Of a stretch of DNA of 7,206 nucleotides, positions 1 through 7,070 are shown piece after piece. The notes beneath the pieces are model-generated. The model saw only the letters and a list, made by a program, of their open reading frames with translations. It made no database searches and was not told where the DNA came from. Each line of letters starts with the position of its first letter. Within the stretch, counting starts at the first letter, position 1. Origin of the DNA: Saprospiraceae bacterium UBA7328 (GTDB lineage: Bacteria > Bacteroidota > Bacteroidia > Chitinophagales > Saprospiraceae); the NCBI GenBank assembly GCA_002471345.1, contig DKPS01000020.1, positions 1 through 7,206 of the forward strand, given 5' to 3'. The translations under genes and the position numbers were made by a program.

Positions 1-902
1 TTAAGAATAGCAAGGCTTCAGGCGGATCTACTTCTCAGGGAAAAGCTTTTGGGTTTTTAGATGGGGGACGAGGATTAGTTGGTGCTTTATTCAGCACTAT
101 GGGAGTACTCATATTTGCTCTTTTCCTAACTTCAGAAATATCAGAAGCAACAATTTCAGAAAGTAGAGAAGCTTTCAGATATGTGATTTTGGTTTCTTCT
201 AGCATTGTAGCCTTTGTAGGACTAATGGTGTGGTTTTTTATGAAAATGGATCAAAATGTAGAAAAGGACATCATTTTGAACAAAATCACGATCTCACAAA
301 TTCGAGAGGTTTTAAAGTTACCTTCAGTTTGGTTATTGATGATCATAATCCTCTGTGCTTATGTAGGTTACAAAATCACAGATATATTATCTTTATATGC
401 TCAGGATGTAATGTTGTATGACCAAGTTCGATCTGCACAAGTGGGTACTTTTCTGTTATACATACGTCCAATTATTGGTGTGGTAATCGGGATTTTGGCA
501 GATCGTACTGAGACCATTTTTTGGCTGTTTATTAGTTTTATAATTACGTTTTTAGGTGCACTACTTTTTGCTTCAGGGATAATTTCTGCATCCGCCACCG
601 CCTTATTTTTTGTTTCAATTTTAATTGTTGCCACAGGAGTGTATGCTGCTCGATCATTATACTTTGCGGTAATGGAAAGGGGGCAAATTCCTTTGGCTCT
701 CACTGGAACCGCTGTAGGTCTAATATCAGTTGTTGGATTTACTCCGGATATATTTGCAGGGCCTGTTATTGGCTATCTTTTAGATGGCTCCCCAGGGGCA
801 GAGGGCCATCAGCATGTCTTTTGGATGCTTGTGATATTTTCTTTTATAGGTGGAATAGCAGCTTGGAATTACAACCGAATGTACAGAAGGCGCGCTGAAT
901 AA
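1..902 (+). CDS. MFS transporter, C-terminal part (5' end outside window)
   Basis: An integral inner-membrane transporter of the major facilitator superfamily; the substrate cannot be told from sequence. The frame (codons from base 3) is open to the left edge, so the ATG at 99 is internal: the 32 residues before it include a conserved-looking GFLDGGRGLVGA stretch leading into a membrane helix. About 299 residues are visible, ending at TAA 900-902. I count about eight hydrophobic segments (visible residues near 24-43, 59-80, 106-129, 147-169, 171-193, 198-223, 230-259, 270-290), so about four of the usual twelve helices are missing upstream. The central loop MDQNVEKD followed by a new helix fits the join between two six-helix halves. 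The motifs AARSLYFAVME, LTGTAVGLIS and TPDIFAGPVIGYLLD recall the YihN-like/sugar-phosphate permease-type MFS group, from memory. The end MYRRRAE is a normal basic cytoplasmic tail. Family sure, substrate unknown. Confidence 0.88.
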   Translation, partial: KNSKASGGSTSQGKAFGFLDGGRGLVGALFSTMGVLIFALFLTSEISEATISESREAFRYVILVSSSIVAFVGLMVWFFMKMDQNVEKDIILNKITISQIREVLKLPSVWLLMIIILCAYVGYKITDILSLYAQDVMLYDQVRSAQVGTFLLYIRPIIGVVIGILADRTETIFWLFISFIITFLGALLFASGIISASATALFFVSILIVATGVYAARSLYFAVMERGQIPLALTGTAVGLISVVGFTPDIFAGPVIGYLLDGSPGAEGHQHVFWMLVIFSFIGGIAAWNYNRMYRRRAE

Positions 903-1121
903 ATCATGTTTTGACTTTTCCCCAACTGCATTGATTTTAGTGATTAAAATATTGGTGAATTACTCAAGATGACTCAATGCAAAATTGAATAGCTTAAATA
1001 TTGTATAATTAACTTAGTGAATAGAAATTCTTGAAAACTCACACTTAATCTTTCAGACTCGTTTGTGATAATAAATAATTACTCAAGCCAGTGACAGATT
1101 TTAAAACAATGATTATTCTAT

Positions 1122-2274
1122 ATGTCTAACTACATAAACACAAGTTTACTACGAGCTTTGTCTCTATTCTTGCTCCTTCTTTGGTCATCTTGCTCCGATG
1201 AGGATCAGATAATAATAGAAGAAGTTACCACGGAAGCCTTACTCCAGGCCGTCATAGATGAAAAAGTAGGGAATGATACAAATAAATTAGTGGGAGTCTC
1301 AGTGTCAATAAGAATTGGAGATGAAGAAAGATGGAAGTTAGTAGGAGGAATTTCACAGCTAGGACAACCGATCACTGGAGATATGAAGTTTGGGCATAGG
1401 AAGCATTACAAAAACAGTAGTAGCAGCCACTACAATGAAACTAGTAGATGAAGGAATATTGACCTTAGAAGACACGATTGAAGATTGGCTCACACTAGAT
1501 TTAGAAAATGTCGATAATTCAATAACTATAATGCAGCTTTTATCTCACTTCACTGGATTGGATGGATATTTTCAATCTGAGCTTTGGGATATTGTAGAAG
1601 CTGACAAATTCACTCCTATTCCTGCAATCCAAGTGGCTAATTTTATTGGAGAACCTACTAATGAGAAAGGAGTTACTCATGAGTATTCCAATTCGAATTA
1701 CCTCATTCTAGGACTTATTATAAAAGCCGCTACCAATAAAACAGTGGGAGAAGTGATGAGAGAAAAATTCTGGGGACCGTTGGCTCTATCTAATATATAC
1801 TTTGGAGCAAATGAACTCATACCAGAGCCTATTGCTTCTCCTTGGAGAGATAATGATGGTGACGGTACTTTAGAGGATATCAAAAGTGATTATGGCCCTG
1901 CTTTTCATAGCATTTTTTACTGTGCTGCCGATGTGTTTTCTACCGCCTCTGATTTATCCATGTGGGCCCAACATCTATATAATGGAAATGCTATTTCAGA
2001 AAGTTCAAAAAATAAAATGACAACGTCCTATTTTGACATACCTCACCCTACATTTATAGGATATGGATTAGGAGCTCGTCAAAACAGTTATCAAGGGCAT
2101 ATAATGTGGGGACATACAGGGGGAATGAGAGGTTATGGATCTCACATGTTTTATGACCCAGATACTAAAGTAAGTATAGCAATTCTGAATAATCAAAGTC
2201 GGTCTGCTGAAGGACCTACATTAAGACATGAGTTAATTGATGAACTGTTAACAATTGTGTTTGAATCCTTATAA
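1122..2274 (+). pseudogene. Beta-lactamase-like serine hydrolase lipoprotein, frameshifted before the active site
   Basis: PF00144 family (class C beta-lactamase, D-aminopeptidase, CubicO-like), probably an envelope hydrolase acting on a peptide, ester or amide. The frame from ATG 1122 gives a signal peptide with a 12-residue hydrophobic core ending WSSC, so Cys24 is a probable lipidation site, then an N-terminal domain to DMKFG near residue 91. There it leaves the family pattern and stops at 1451. The pattern resumes in the +1 frame at 1393 (GIGSITKTV) and runs to TAA 2272-2274. Removing one G from GGG at 1392-1394 restores a 383-residue protein of normal length. In that composite, SxxK is S94-I-T-K97, YxN is Y188-S-N190 (codons 1684-1692) and HTG is 331-333 (codons 2113-2121), so all three active-site motifs survive. 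An Asp-rich loop DNDGDG sits near 243-248. As written, the 109-residue product lacks the catalytic Ser. It is a pseudogene, or a sequencing error in an intact gene. No clear Shine-Dalgarno or promoter is seen upstream. Confidence 0.88.
1392..1394 (+). other. Frameshift site (extra G in GGG)
   Basis: The upstream frame reads gat atg aag ttt ggg cat agg, giving DMKFGHR, and the family pattern is then lost. Dropping one G gives ttt ggc ata gga agc att aca aaa, that is F-G-I-G-S-I-T-K, the expected run into the catalytic SxxK. Three G residues are too few for typical homopolymer phase variation, and skipping one base here does not let a tRNA re-pair well, so a simple indel or base-calling error is the best reading. 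Confidence 0.8.
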
Positions 2275-2296
2275 CAGAACTTTAAGTCTAAAATGA

Positions 2297-2337
2297 ACAG
2301 CTCCCTAAATGATATCTCAAATCAACTAGGGAGCTGT
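2297..2337. terminator. Bidirectional terminator-like inverted repeat between convergent genes
   Basis: Perfect 11-base arms, ACAGCTCCCTA at 2297-2307 and TAGGGAGCTGT at 2327-2337, flank a 19-base loop. The loop can fold further through TGAT/ATCA, giving a longer hairpin with small internal bulges. It starts 23 bases after the stop of the plus-strand hydrolase and ends 14 bases before the stop of the minus-strand DUF2911 gene, where a shared terminator is expected. The T tract is poor on the plus side (acaatac) and modest on the minus side (TCATTTTAG), so the stem is stronger evidence than the tail. Confidence 0.72.
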
Positions 2338-2351
2338 ACAATACAAAATTC

Positions 2352-2852
2352 TTATAAACCTGAGACAGGAATAGAAAGCCTTGCTTTCTCCCAGGCAAAA
2401 TTGATTGCACTTTCACCTACTGAATATTCAAGTTGTTCTTGATTTTCATTTACCCACTCTGGAGTTATGTTTAATCTAAGAGCATCATCTTTTTCATTAT
2501 AGCCATTTGCTCCCCAAGCAGAATTGTTTTTACTGAATATTGCTACCCAATCTCCTTCTTTCTTAGGAATAATGAAGAATCCATATTTACCAGCAGCAAT
2601 TTTCTGACCTCCTAACTTTACTCCTTTATCGAAAGACACGGTAGTATTTTGATTTGCCCCAGCCCTCCAAATGACATCATAGGCCTCTAGTCCACCCCAT
2701 ATGGTACGTCCTTTTACTGAAGGAGCGCCATAGTCGATAGCAATTTTTGATTGATTGATTTCTCCATCAGCTTGTACTCTAGGGCTCTTTTGAGCATCAG
2801 CATCTATGGATAAAGAAATGAGTAAAACAAAAGATAGAATTAAACTTTTCAT
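2352..2852 (-). CDS. Secreted DUF2911 domain protein
   Basis: A 166-residue protein of the DUF2911 family, common in Bacteroidota and of unknown function. Residues 1-20 form a signal peptide (Lys2, hydrophobic core 4-16, then ADA before Gln21, an AxA signal peptidase I site), so the mature protein of about 146 residues should be periplasmic or exported. Family hallmarks, recognised from memory, fill the rest: SPR at 23-25, IDYGAPSVKGRTIWG at 39-53, VIWRAGAN at 60-67, an AAGKYGFFIIP strand at 86-96, and WGANGYNEKDDALR from 113. Its length is normal for a single-domain member and nothing is broken. The ATG at 2850-2852 is the natural start because it begins the signal peptide directly. It lies 157 bases downstream of the ahr-like gene on the same strand, far enough for its own promoter, and reads toward the shared terminator at 2297-2337. 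No enzymatic residues can be assigned. Confidence 0.88.
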   Translation of the reverse strand: MKSLILSFVLLISLSIDADAQKSPRVQADGEINQSKIAIDYGAPSVKGRTIWGGLEAYDVIWRAGANQNTTVSFDKGVKLGGQKIAAGKYGFFIIPKKEGDWVAIFSKNNSAWGANGYNEKDDALRLNITPEWVNENQEQLEYSVGESAINFAWEKARLSIPVSGL

Positions 2853-2863
2853 GATGATATTTT

Positions 2864-2873
2864 TAAACGTTTA
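2864..2873. repeat. Perfect 10-base palindrome in the DUF2911 leader
   Basis: TAAACGTTTA is a perfect palindrome ending 12 bases before the DUF2911 start codon. It could be a small operator or a leader element; an AT-rich palindrome of this size can also arise by chance. Confidence 0.25.
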
Positions 2874-2928
2874 TAAATCTTAGCAATATCATAACCAATT
2901 TTCGATGATAATTGTTATTCCAAGTATA

Positions 2929-2944
2929 ATCTGATATTTCAGAT
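2929..2944. repeat. Inverted repeat ATCTGA-TATT-TCAGAT upstream of the DUF2911 gene
   Basis: Six-base perfect arms around a four-base centre. On the minus strand it directly abuts TATACTTG (2928-2921), one mismatch from the Bacteroidota -7 element TAnnTTTG, so it would sit where a regulator could cover a promoter for the DUF2911 gene. No TTG was found at the usual -33 distance, so the promoter itself is doubtful. It could instead be a weak hairpin behind the ahr-like gene. Confidence 0.3.
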
Positions 2945-2952
2945 GAGAGTGT

Positions 2953-2972
2953 GATGTCGTTACTTTGACATC
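2953..2972. repeat. Inverted repeat GATGTC/GACATC in the ahr-DUF2911 gap
   Basis: Perfect six-base arms (2953-2958 and 2967-2972) around an eight-base loop, 38 bases downstream of the ahr-like stop codon. It may be a weak hairpin attenuating read-through from ahr, or half of an operator region together with the repeat at 2929-2944. No T tract follows. Confidence 0.28.
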
Positions 2973-3009
2973 TAGACAACAAGTTAATATGGGCTCTTTG
3001 GAACCTGTC

Positions 3010-4014
3010 TTAATTCTTCAAAACAATTCTAAATCTCGCTTTACCTGCTTTTAAATGTTCAATGGCTTCATTTACTTTTTCCATAGGAAACTCTTCTACA
3101 GTAGGGTAAATATTATGTCGCACACAAAAGTCTAACATTGTTCTATTCAAGGCAGGACTACCTACTGGACTTGCACTTATAGACTTTTGTCCTCCCATCA
3201 GGCTACCCGTACGAATATTCATTGGCTCTGGAACCACTCCTACATGGTGAAAATTTCCATTAGTAGTCAAGCAACCGAGGTATGAGTTCCATTCGAGGGT
3301 AACATTGGTGGTATTTAAAATAAAATTCAATTGCCCCCTAATGCTTTTTAGTTCTTCTTTAGACCTAGAGTTAATTACGCGAGATGCTCCCATTTCAAGA
3401 ATTGAATCTTTCTTATCTGGATTAGAACTGAATGCTGTAACCTCACATCCCCAGTGCTTCAAAAACTTAATAGCCAAATGACCTAATCCTCCAATACCTA
3501 TCACTCCTACCCTATCAGTAGGCATTACACCTGCCAAAATTATTGGACTAAAAACTGTAATCCCACCACATAAAAGCGGGCCGGCTTTGCTCAAATCTAT
3601 ATTTGTAGGAAGGGGAATAGCCCATGACCAATGGGCTCTGACTTTATCTGCAAATCCACCGTGCCTTCCTACTATAGTCGCTTCTTTTGTCTTGCACAAG
3701 TGATGATCACCCTCCATGCAATTTTGACAACACATGCATGACTCTGACAACCATCCAATTCCTACCTTCTCTCCAACTTTCACATTCTTCACAGCACTTC
3801 CAGCAGCTATCACTTCGCCTACTATTTCATGACCTGGGACCAAGGGAAATTGTGTATTTCTCCAATCATTATTGATCATACTCAAATCAGAGTGACAAAG
3901 ACCGCAATAATGGATTTTTACATCAACTTGTTCTGCCCCTAAATCTCCTAACTTGTAATTAAATGGCTCTAATTTCCCTTTAGGCTCTCTTACAGCGTAC
4001 GCATTTACTTTCAT
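3010..4014 (-). CDS. ahr: Ahr-like zinc-dependent NADP(H) aldehyde reductase / alcohol dehydrogenase
   Basis: A 334-residue cytoplasmic medium-chain dehydrogenase/reductase of the cinnamyl-alcohol-dehydrogenase type, expected to reduce aldehydes to alcohols with NADPH. Catalytic zinc ligands are Cys40 (GLCHSD), His62-Glu63 (PGHE) and Cys149 (GPLLCGG). A structural zinc site is Cys93, Cys96, Cys99 and Cys107. The Rossmann motif G173-I-G-G-L-G178 is followed by EVTAFSSNP at 191-199, where Ser-Ser in place of an acidic residue suggests NADP(H). Stretches such as YCGLCHSDLSMI, GPLLCGGITVF, RVGVIGIGGLGH, CEVTAFSSNP and the FPMEKVNEAI...GKARFRIVLK end match my memory of E. coli Ahr (YjgB), closer than YahK. 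Length is normal and all metal ligands are present. The ATG at 4012-4014 begins the usual short N-terminal strand. It starts 40 bases after the YD-like gene, so co-transcription is likely. The physiological aldehyde is unknown; Ahr enzymes are broad. Confidence 0.92.
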   Translation of the reverse strand: MKVNAYAVREPKGKLEPFNYKLGDLGAEQVDVKIHYCGLCHSDLSMINNDWRNTQFPLVPGHEIVGEVIAAGSAVKNVKVGEKVGIGWLSESCMCCQNCMEGDHHLCKTKEATIVGRHGGFADKVRAHWSWAIPLPTNIDLSKAGPLLCGGITVFSPIILAGVMPTDRVGVIGIGGLGHLAIKFLKHWGCEVTAFSSNPDKKDSILEMGASRVINSRSKEELKSIRGQLNFILNTTNVTLEWNSYLGCLTTNGNFHHVGVVPEPMNIRTGSLMGGQKSISASPVGSPALNRTMLDFCVRHNIYPTVEEFPMEKVNEAIEHLKAGKARFRIVLKN

Positions 4015-4054
4015 TCTTTTAATATTTTAAATTTCAGTTAGAGCTCGAAATATT

Positions 4055-4844
4055 TTATTTTCTGAATTCAATTTTTCTTTTGCATACAGTTACTTGGACC
4101 GTCCCATCACAAAATTGGAATCTTTCATTCCAATTATTCTCTTCATCATAGGAATAAACAAAAATGTCATTAATCACAAGGTTATAGTGTTCATTTCTAT
4201 GCTTAATTTTCAAATTTTGATCATTGTATTGGCATTGAATATTTTCATCTTCCTCTTTTTTGATACAATTGAAGTTAGTCTCTTTGATTAAATTATCATT
4301 TTGATCATACTCATAAGAAGTCTCTTCCTTTTTTTCATCCGGAGTATTGAATTTTGTCATTTTAATTTTTAGCCCTTTCGAATTGTATTCAAAGGATTTA
4401 AAATTTGAAAACACCCCTTCATTATCTATCGAGATTGATTTAACAATTTGATCAACATCATTCATCACATGTACAGTTGAATTTACAAATCCACTTCGGA
4501 TATAGTCTAAATGATTCTCATAAAAATCGGAATTCCCCCTTAGCCATAGGGTCAAATACATAAGTTTCTTGCTTTCTTTTTTGTAGAGAGTTCTAACTGA
4601 AGAGGTAAGAACATTTTGAGAATCATAAACTCTTTTTTCATCTTTTTGTAAAGAATTTTGATCGGGGTAATATCTATAATGCTCCAACCAACTGTGCCCA
4701 TCATTAAAAGTTCGTTTTTCTAAGTTTATGTTTTTTTGAATCCTCCTTGTCGTCGTTTCTTGTTCCAAATTCTTTAACTGCAACTTTCTTAATTTTTCGA
4801 TTGCCAATAAGATCGGCCACGTTGTATTGTCCTATAAATCCCAT
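4055..4844 (-). CDS. YD-like repeat protein of unknown function, probable frameshift near the 5' end
   Basis: I do not recognise a named family. The C-terminal half holds four spaced YD/RHS-like beta repeats, FEYNSKGLKIK, YEYDQNDNLIKET, CQYNDQNLKIK and YSYDEENNWNER, beginning near residues 151, 177, 204 and 230 of the 262-residue composite; similar short repeats occur in many Bacteroidota proteins. There is no signal peptide or membrane segment. The uninterrupted frame has only a TTG start (4805-4807, 250 residues) and is open up to a stop at 4832-4834 with no ATG. The frame starting ATG at 4842-4844 gives a better N-terminus (MGFIGQYNVADLIGNRKIKK, then VAVKEFGT) and stops after 46 codons. 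Dropping one A from the A7 run at 4731-4737 joins the two frames without a stop, as ...DDKEDS-KNINLEKRTFND. So either the gene is frameshifted or misread at A7, or translation really begins at TTG. It follows tex by 39 bases and precedes ahr by 40. Confidence 0.7.
4731..4737 (-). other. A7 homopolymer, candidate frameshift or slippage site
   Basis: Seven T on the plus strand, so seven A in the coding sense. Reading TCA AAA AAA CAT keeps the ATG frame and ends at TAA ten codons later. With one A fewer it reads TCA AAA AAC ATA and enters the long frame of the YD-like protein. Homopolymers of this length are prone to replication, transcription and sequencing slips. Confidence 0.55.
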
Positions 4845-4883
4845 TATTATAAATTATTTTGAACATAGCTAAGATAACGATCC

Positions 4884-7016
4884 TCAATCTATAAGGCTCA
4901 ATGATATGCGTTTTCGATTTGGATCCACATCTATCACTCTTGCTGTCACTTCTTGAGTCAATTTTACTATTCGTAAAGGGTCTTTTACAAAAGTTTTCGA
5001 CATTTTGGAGACATGAATTAGTCCCGCCTCCTTAATTCCAATATCGACAAAAGCTCCAAATTTTGTCACATTATTTATTATTCCATTCACCATCATTCCT
5101 TCTTTTAAATCAGTTATGGTATTAATACCAGCCGTAAACTCAAAAGCCTTTGCGCTTCCTCTAATATCTAGTCCTGGTTTATCCAATTCCTCCATTATAT
5201 CCTGTAGTGTAGGAATTCCAACTTCATTGCTTACATAGTCATTGAGGATGATTTCTTTTCTCAATGTTGGATCTGATATTAGAGTCTTAATATCAGCTTT
5301 TAAATTTTTAGACATGGTCTTCACCAATGCATATCGCTCAGGATGAACACCAGTATTATCTAAAGGATTTTTACCTTTTTTAATTCTCAGAAAACCTGCA
5401 CTTTGTTCGAATGCTTTAGCTCCCATCCTTGGAACTTTTTTCAAGGCTTCAATCTTTTCGAAAGAACCATTTTCTGCTCTGTATTCCACAATATTCTTAG
5501 CAAGGGTTGGACCTAACCCAGAGATATAAGTTAAGACATGTTCACTCGCCGTATTTAGGTTTATACCGACCGCATTTACAGCGCTTTCTACACATCGAGT
5601 CAAATTGTCTTTCAGTTTGGGTTGATTCACATCATGCTGATATTGTCCAACACCTATAGACTTTGGATCTATTTTTACTAATTCTGACAAAGGATCCATT
5701 AATCTTCTTCCTATTGAAACAGCTCCTCTCACTGTAACATCATGATCAGGAAACTCCTTTCTTGCAATTTCAGAGGCAGAGTATATAGAGGCACCACTTT
5801 CATTCACCATAAAGACTTCAGTATCTTCTCCCATCCCAATTCCTTTCACTATAGCATAAGTCTCTTTCCCCGCCGTGCCATTCCCAATAGCTATGGCTTC
5901 TATTCCATATTGATCCACCAATCTTTTGACTTTAGTTTGAGCATCTACCAATTGATTTTGAGGAGGATGAGGGTAAATGGCAGAATTATAGATTAAACTA
6001 CCATTGCGATCCAAACAGACTACCTTACAACCCGTACGAAACCCAGGGTCAATGCCCATTATCGACTTACTGCCTAAGGGAGGTGCTAATAAAAGTTGCT
6101 TTAAATTTTCACCAAACACAGAGATGGCTTCATCATCAGCTTTCTCTCTATACTTATTTCGATATTCTGTTTCTATAGAAGGGCCAAGTAGTCTTTTATA
6201 ACTTTCTTCAATAGCCAACTTCAGTTGCTCCTCACATTCATAAGTTGCATTTCTGCCAATGAATCCATTTTCCAATTTGTCAATCACATCGCCAATATCC
6301 GCTGAAAGAGAAACCTTAAGCAGGCCTTCTTTCTCTCCTCTGAATACTGCCAATAGCCGATGAGCAGGAGCCTTCTTAGCAGGCTCAGAATAGTCAAAAT
6401 AGTCCTTAAATTTCTCAGCTTCCGCTTTCTTTTTAGCAACTACTTTTGAAGTAATCATAGCTGATCTATCAAAAATTCTTCTGATGTCATCTCTAGCTTT
6501 TGGTTCTTCATTGATCCATTCCGCGATGATATCCCTTGCTCCTTGAAGTGCAGTGTCTACATCTGGCACTTTGTTATTTATAAACTGCTGAGCTGCATCT
6601 TCAAGATGTTTTGCACTTTGATTCCATATAGCTTGAGCTAATCGCTCTAAGCCATTCTCTTTTGCAATAGTAGCTCTAGTCTTTCTTTTCTTTTTATAAG
6701 GCAAATAAATGTCTTCAAGTGCCGTATTGTCCCAGCACTTATAGATTTCTTGCTGAAGCTTAGAGCTCAAATGTCCTTGTTCTTTAATGGTATCAAGGAC
6801 AAATTCTTTTCGCTTTACAAGTTCATTAAAATCTTTCCATGCCCTTGCGATCTCACCTATAGCGACCTCATCCAAAGAACCTGTTGCTTCTTTCCGATAT
6901 CTAGAGATGAAAGGTATAGTACTCCCATCCTCTAATAACTCAATAGTATTTTTCACTGAACGGTTAGAAAGGTTGAGTTTAGTAGTAATTCTAGCTAAGA
7001 TGATATCTTTTGACAT
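4884..7016 (-). CDS. tex: Tex, S1-domain RNA-binding transcription accessory protein
   Basis: Tex is a conserved cytoplasmic nucleic-acid-binding protein tied to transcription and RNA handling, and resembles eukaryotic Spt6 in layout. With the ATG at 7014-7016 the protein has 710 residues, and all family domains follow in order: a helical N-terminal Tex domain (about 1-200, with TIPFISRYRKEATGSLDE and a basic YLPYKKKRKTRA patch), a YqgF/RNase H-like domain beginning IMGIDPGFRTGCK near 319, a helix-hairpin-helix region (about 486-542, INLNTASEHVLTYISGLGP and FEKIEALKKVPRMG), and an S1 domain (about 638-710, VNGIINNVTKFGAFVDIG...GLIHVS). It ends right at the S1 domain with no charged tail. The frame is open back to a TTG at 7070 and an ATG at 7034, but a promoter lies at 7037-7070, so those upstream codons are probably untranscribed and MSKDIIL is chosen. 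It leads a possible operon with the YD-like gene and ahr. Intact. Confidence 0.95.
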   Translation of the reverse strand: MSKDIILARITTKLNLSNRSVKNTIELLEDGSTIPFISRYRKEATGSLDEVAIGEIARAWKDFNELVKRKEFVLDTIKEQGHLSSKLQQEIYKCWDNTALEDIYLPYKKKRKTRATIAKENGLERLAQAIWNQSAKHLEDAAQQFINNKVPDVDTALQGARDIIAEWINEEPKARDDIRRIFDRSAMITSKVVAKKKAEAEKFKDYFDYSEPAKKAPAHRLLAVFRGEKEGLLKVSLSADIGDVIDKLENGFIGRNATYECEEQLKLAIEESYKRLLGPSIETEYRNKYREKADDEAISVFGENLKQLLLAPPLGSKSIMGIDPGFRTGCKVVCLDRNGSLIYNSAIYPHPPQNQLVDAQTKVKRLVDQYGIEAIAIGNGTAGKETYAIVKGIGMGEDTEVFMVNESGASIYSASEIARKEFPDHDVTVRGAVSIGRRLMDPLSELVKIDPKSIGVGQYQHDVNQPKLKDNLTRCVESAVNAVGINLNTASEHVLTYISGLGPTLAKNIVEYRAENGSFEKIEALKKVPRMGAKAFEQSAGFLRIKKGKNPLDNTGVHPERYALVKTMSKNLKADIKTLISDPTLRKEIILNDYVSNEVGIPTLQDIMEELDKPGLDIRGSAKAFEFTAGINTITDLKEGMMVNGIINNVTKFGAFVDIGIKEAGLIHVSKMSKTFVKDPLRIVKLTQEVTARVIDVDPNRKRISLSLID

Positions 7017-7036
7017 AAATGATTTCTGATACATTA

Positions 7037-7070
7037 CAAATGTATCTCTACTTAAAAGAATTGGCCTCAA
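7037..7070 (-). promoter_or_regulatory. Predicted Bacteroidota-type promoter of tex
   Basis: On the minus strand TACATTTG (7044-7037) matches the Bacteroidota -7 consensus TAnnTTTG fully, and TTG (7070-7068) lies 23 bases upstream, at the long end of the accepted -33 spacing. Transcription would start near 7030, leaving a leader of about 14 bases before the ATG at 7016, without a Shine-Dalgarno sequence, as is common in this phylum. Confidence 0.55.

Noticed and set aside
401..703. 100-codon open frame on the minus strand
   Set aside because: It lies antisense inside the MFS gene, has no family-like sequence, and reflects the codon pattern of the real gene.
928..980. GCATTGA (928-934) and TCAATGC (974-980) as a terminator behind the MFS gene
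   Set aside because: The arms are only seven bases, 39 bases apart, with no T tract. A nested ATTTTA/TAAAAT pair (934-950) is all A/T and expected by chance in this DNA.
903..1121. Promoter for the serine hydrolase in the MFS-hydrolase gap
   Set aside because: I found no TAnnTTTG element with a spaced TTG, and no open frame of note. The gap holds nothing I can support.
1386..1400. Programmed +1 frameshift making a full-length hydrolase
   Set aside because: No stop or rare codon stalls the ribosome at ttt ggg cat, and the Phe tRNA would mispair after slipping to ttg. A one-base indel is simpler.
5742..6201. Two plus-strand open frames (5742-5996 and 6004-6201)
   Set aside because: Both are antisense within tex, which is intact and fully conserved there. 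Their products look like random translations.
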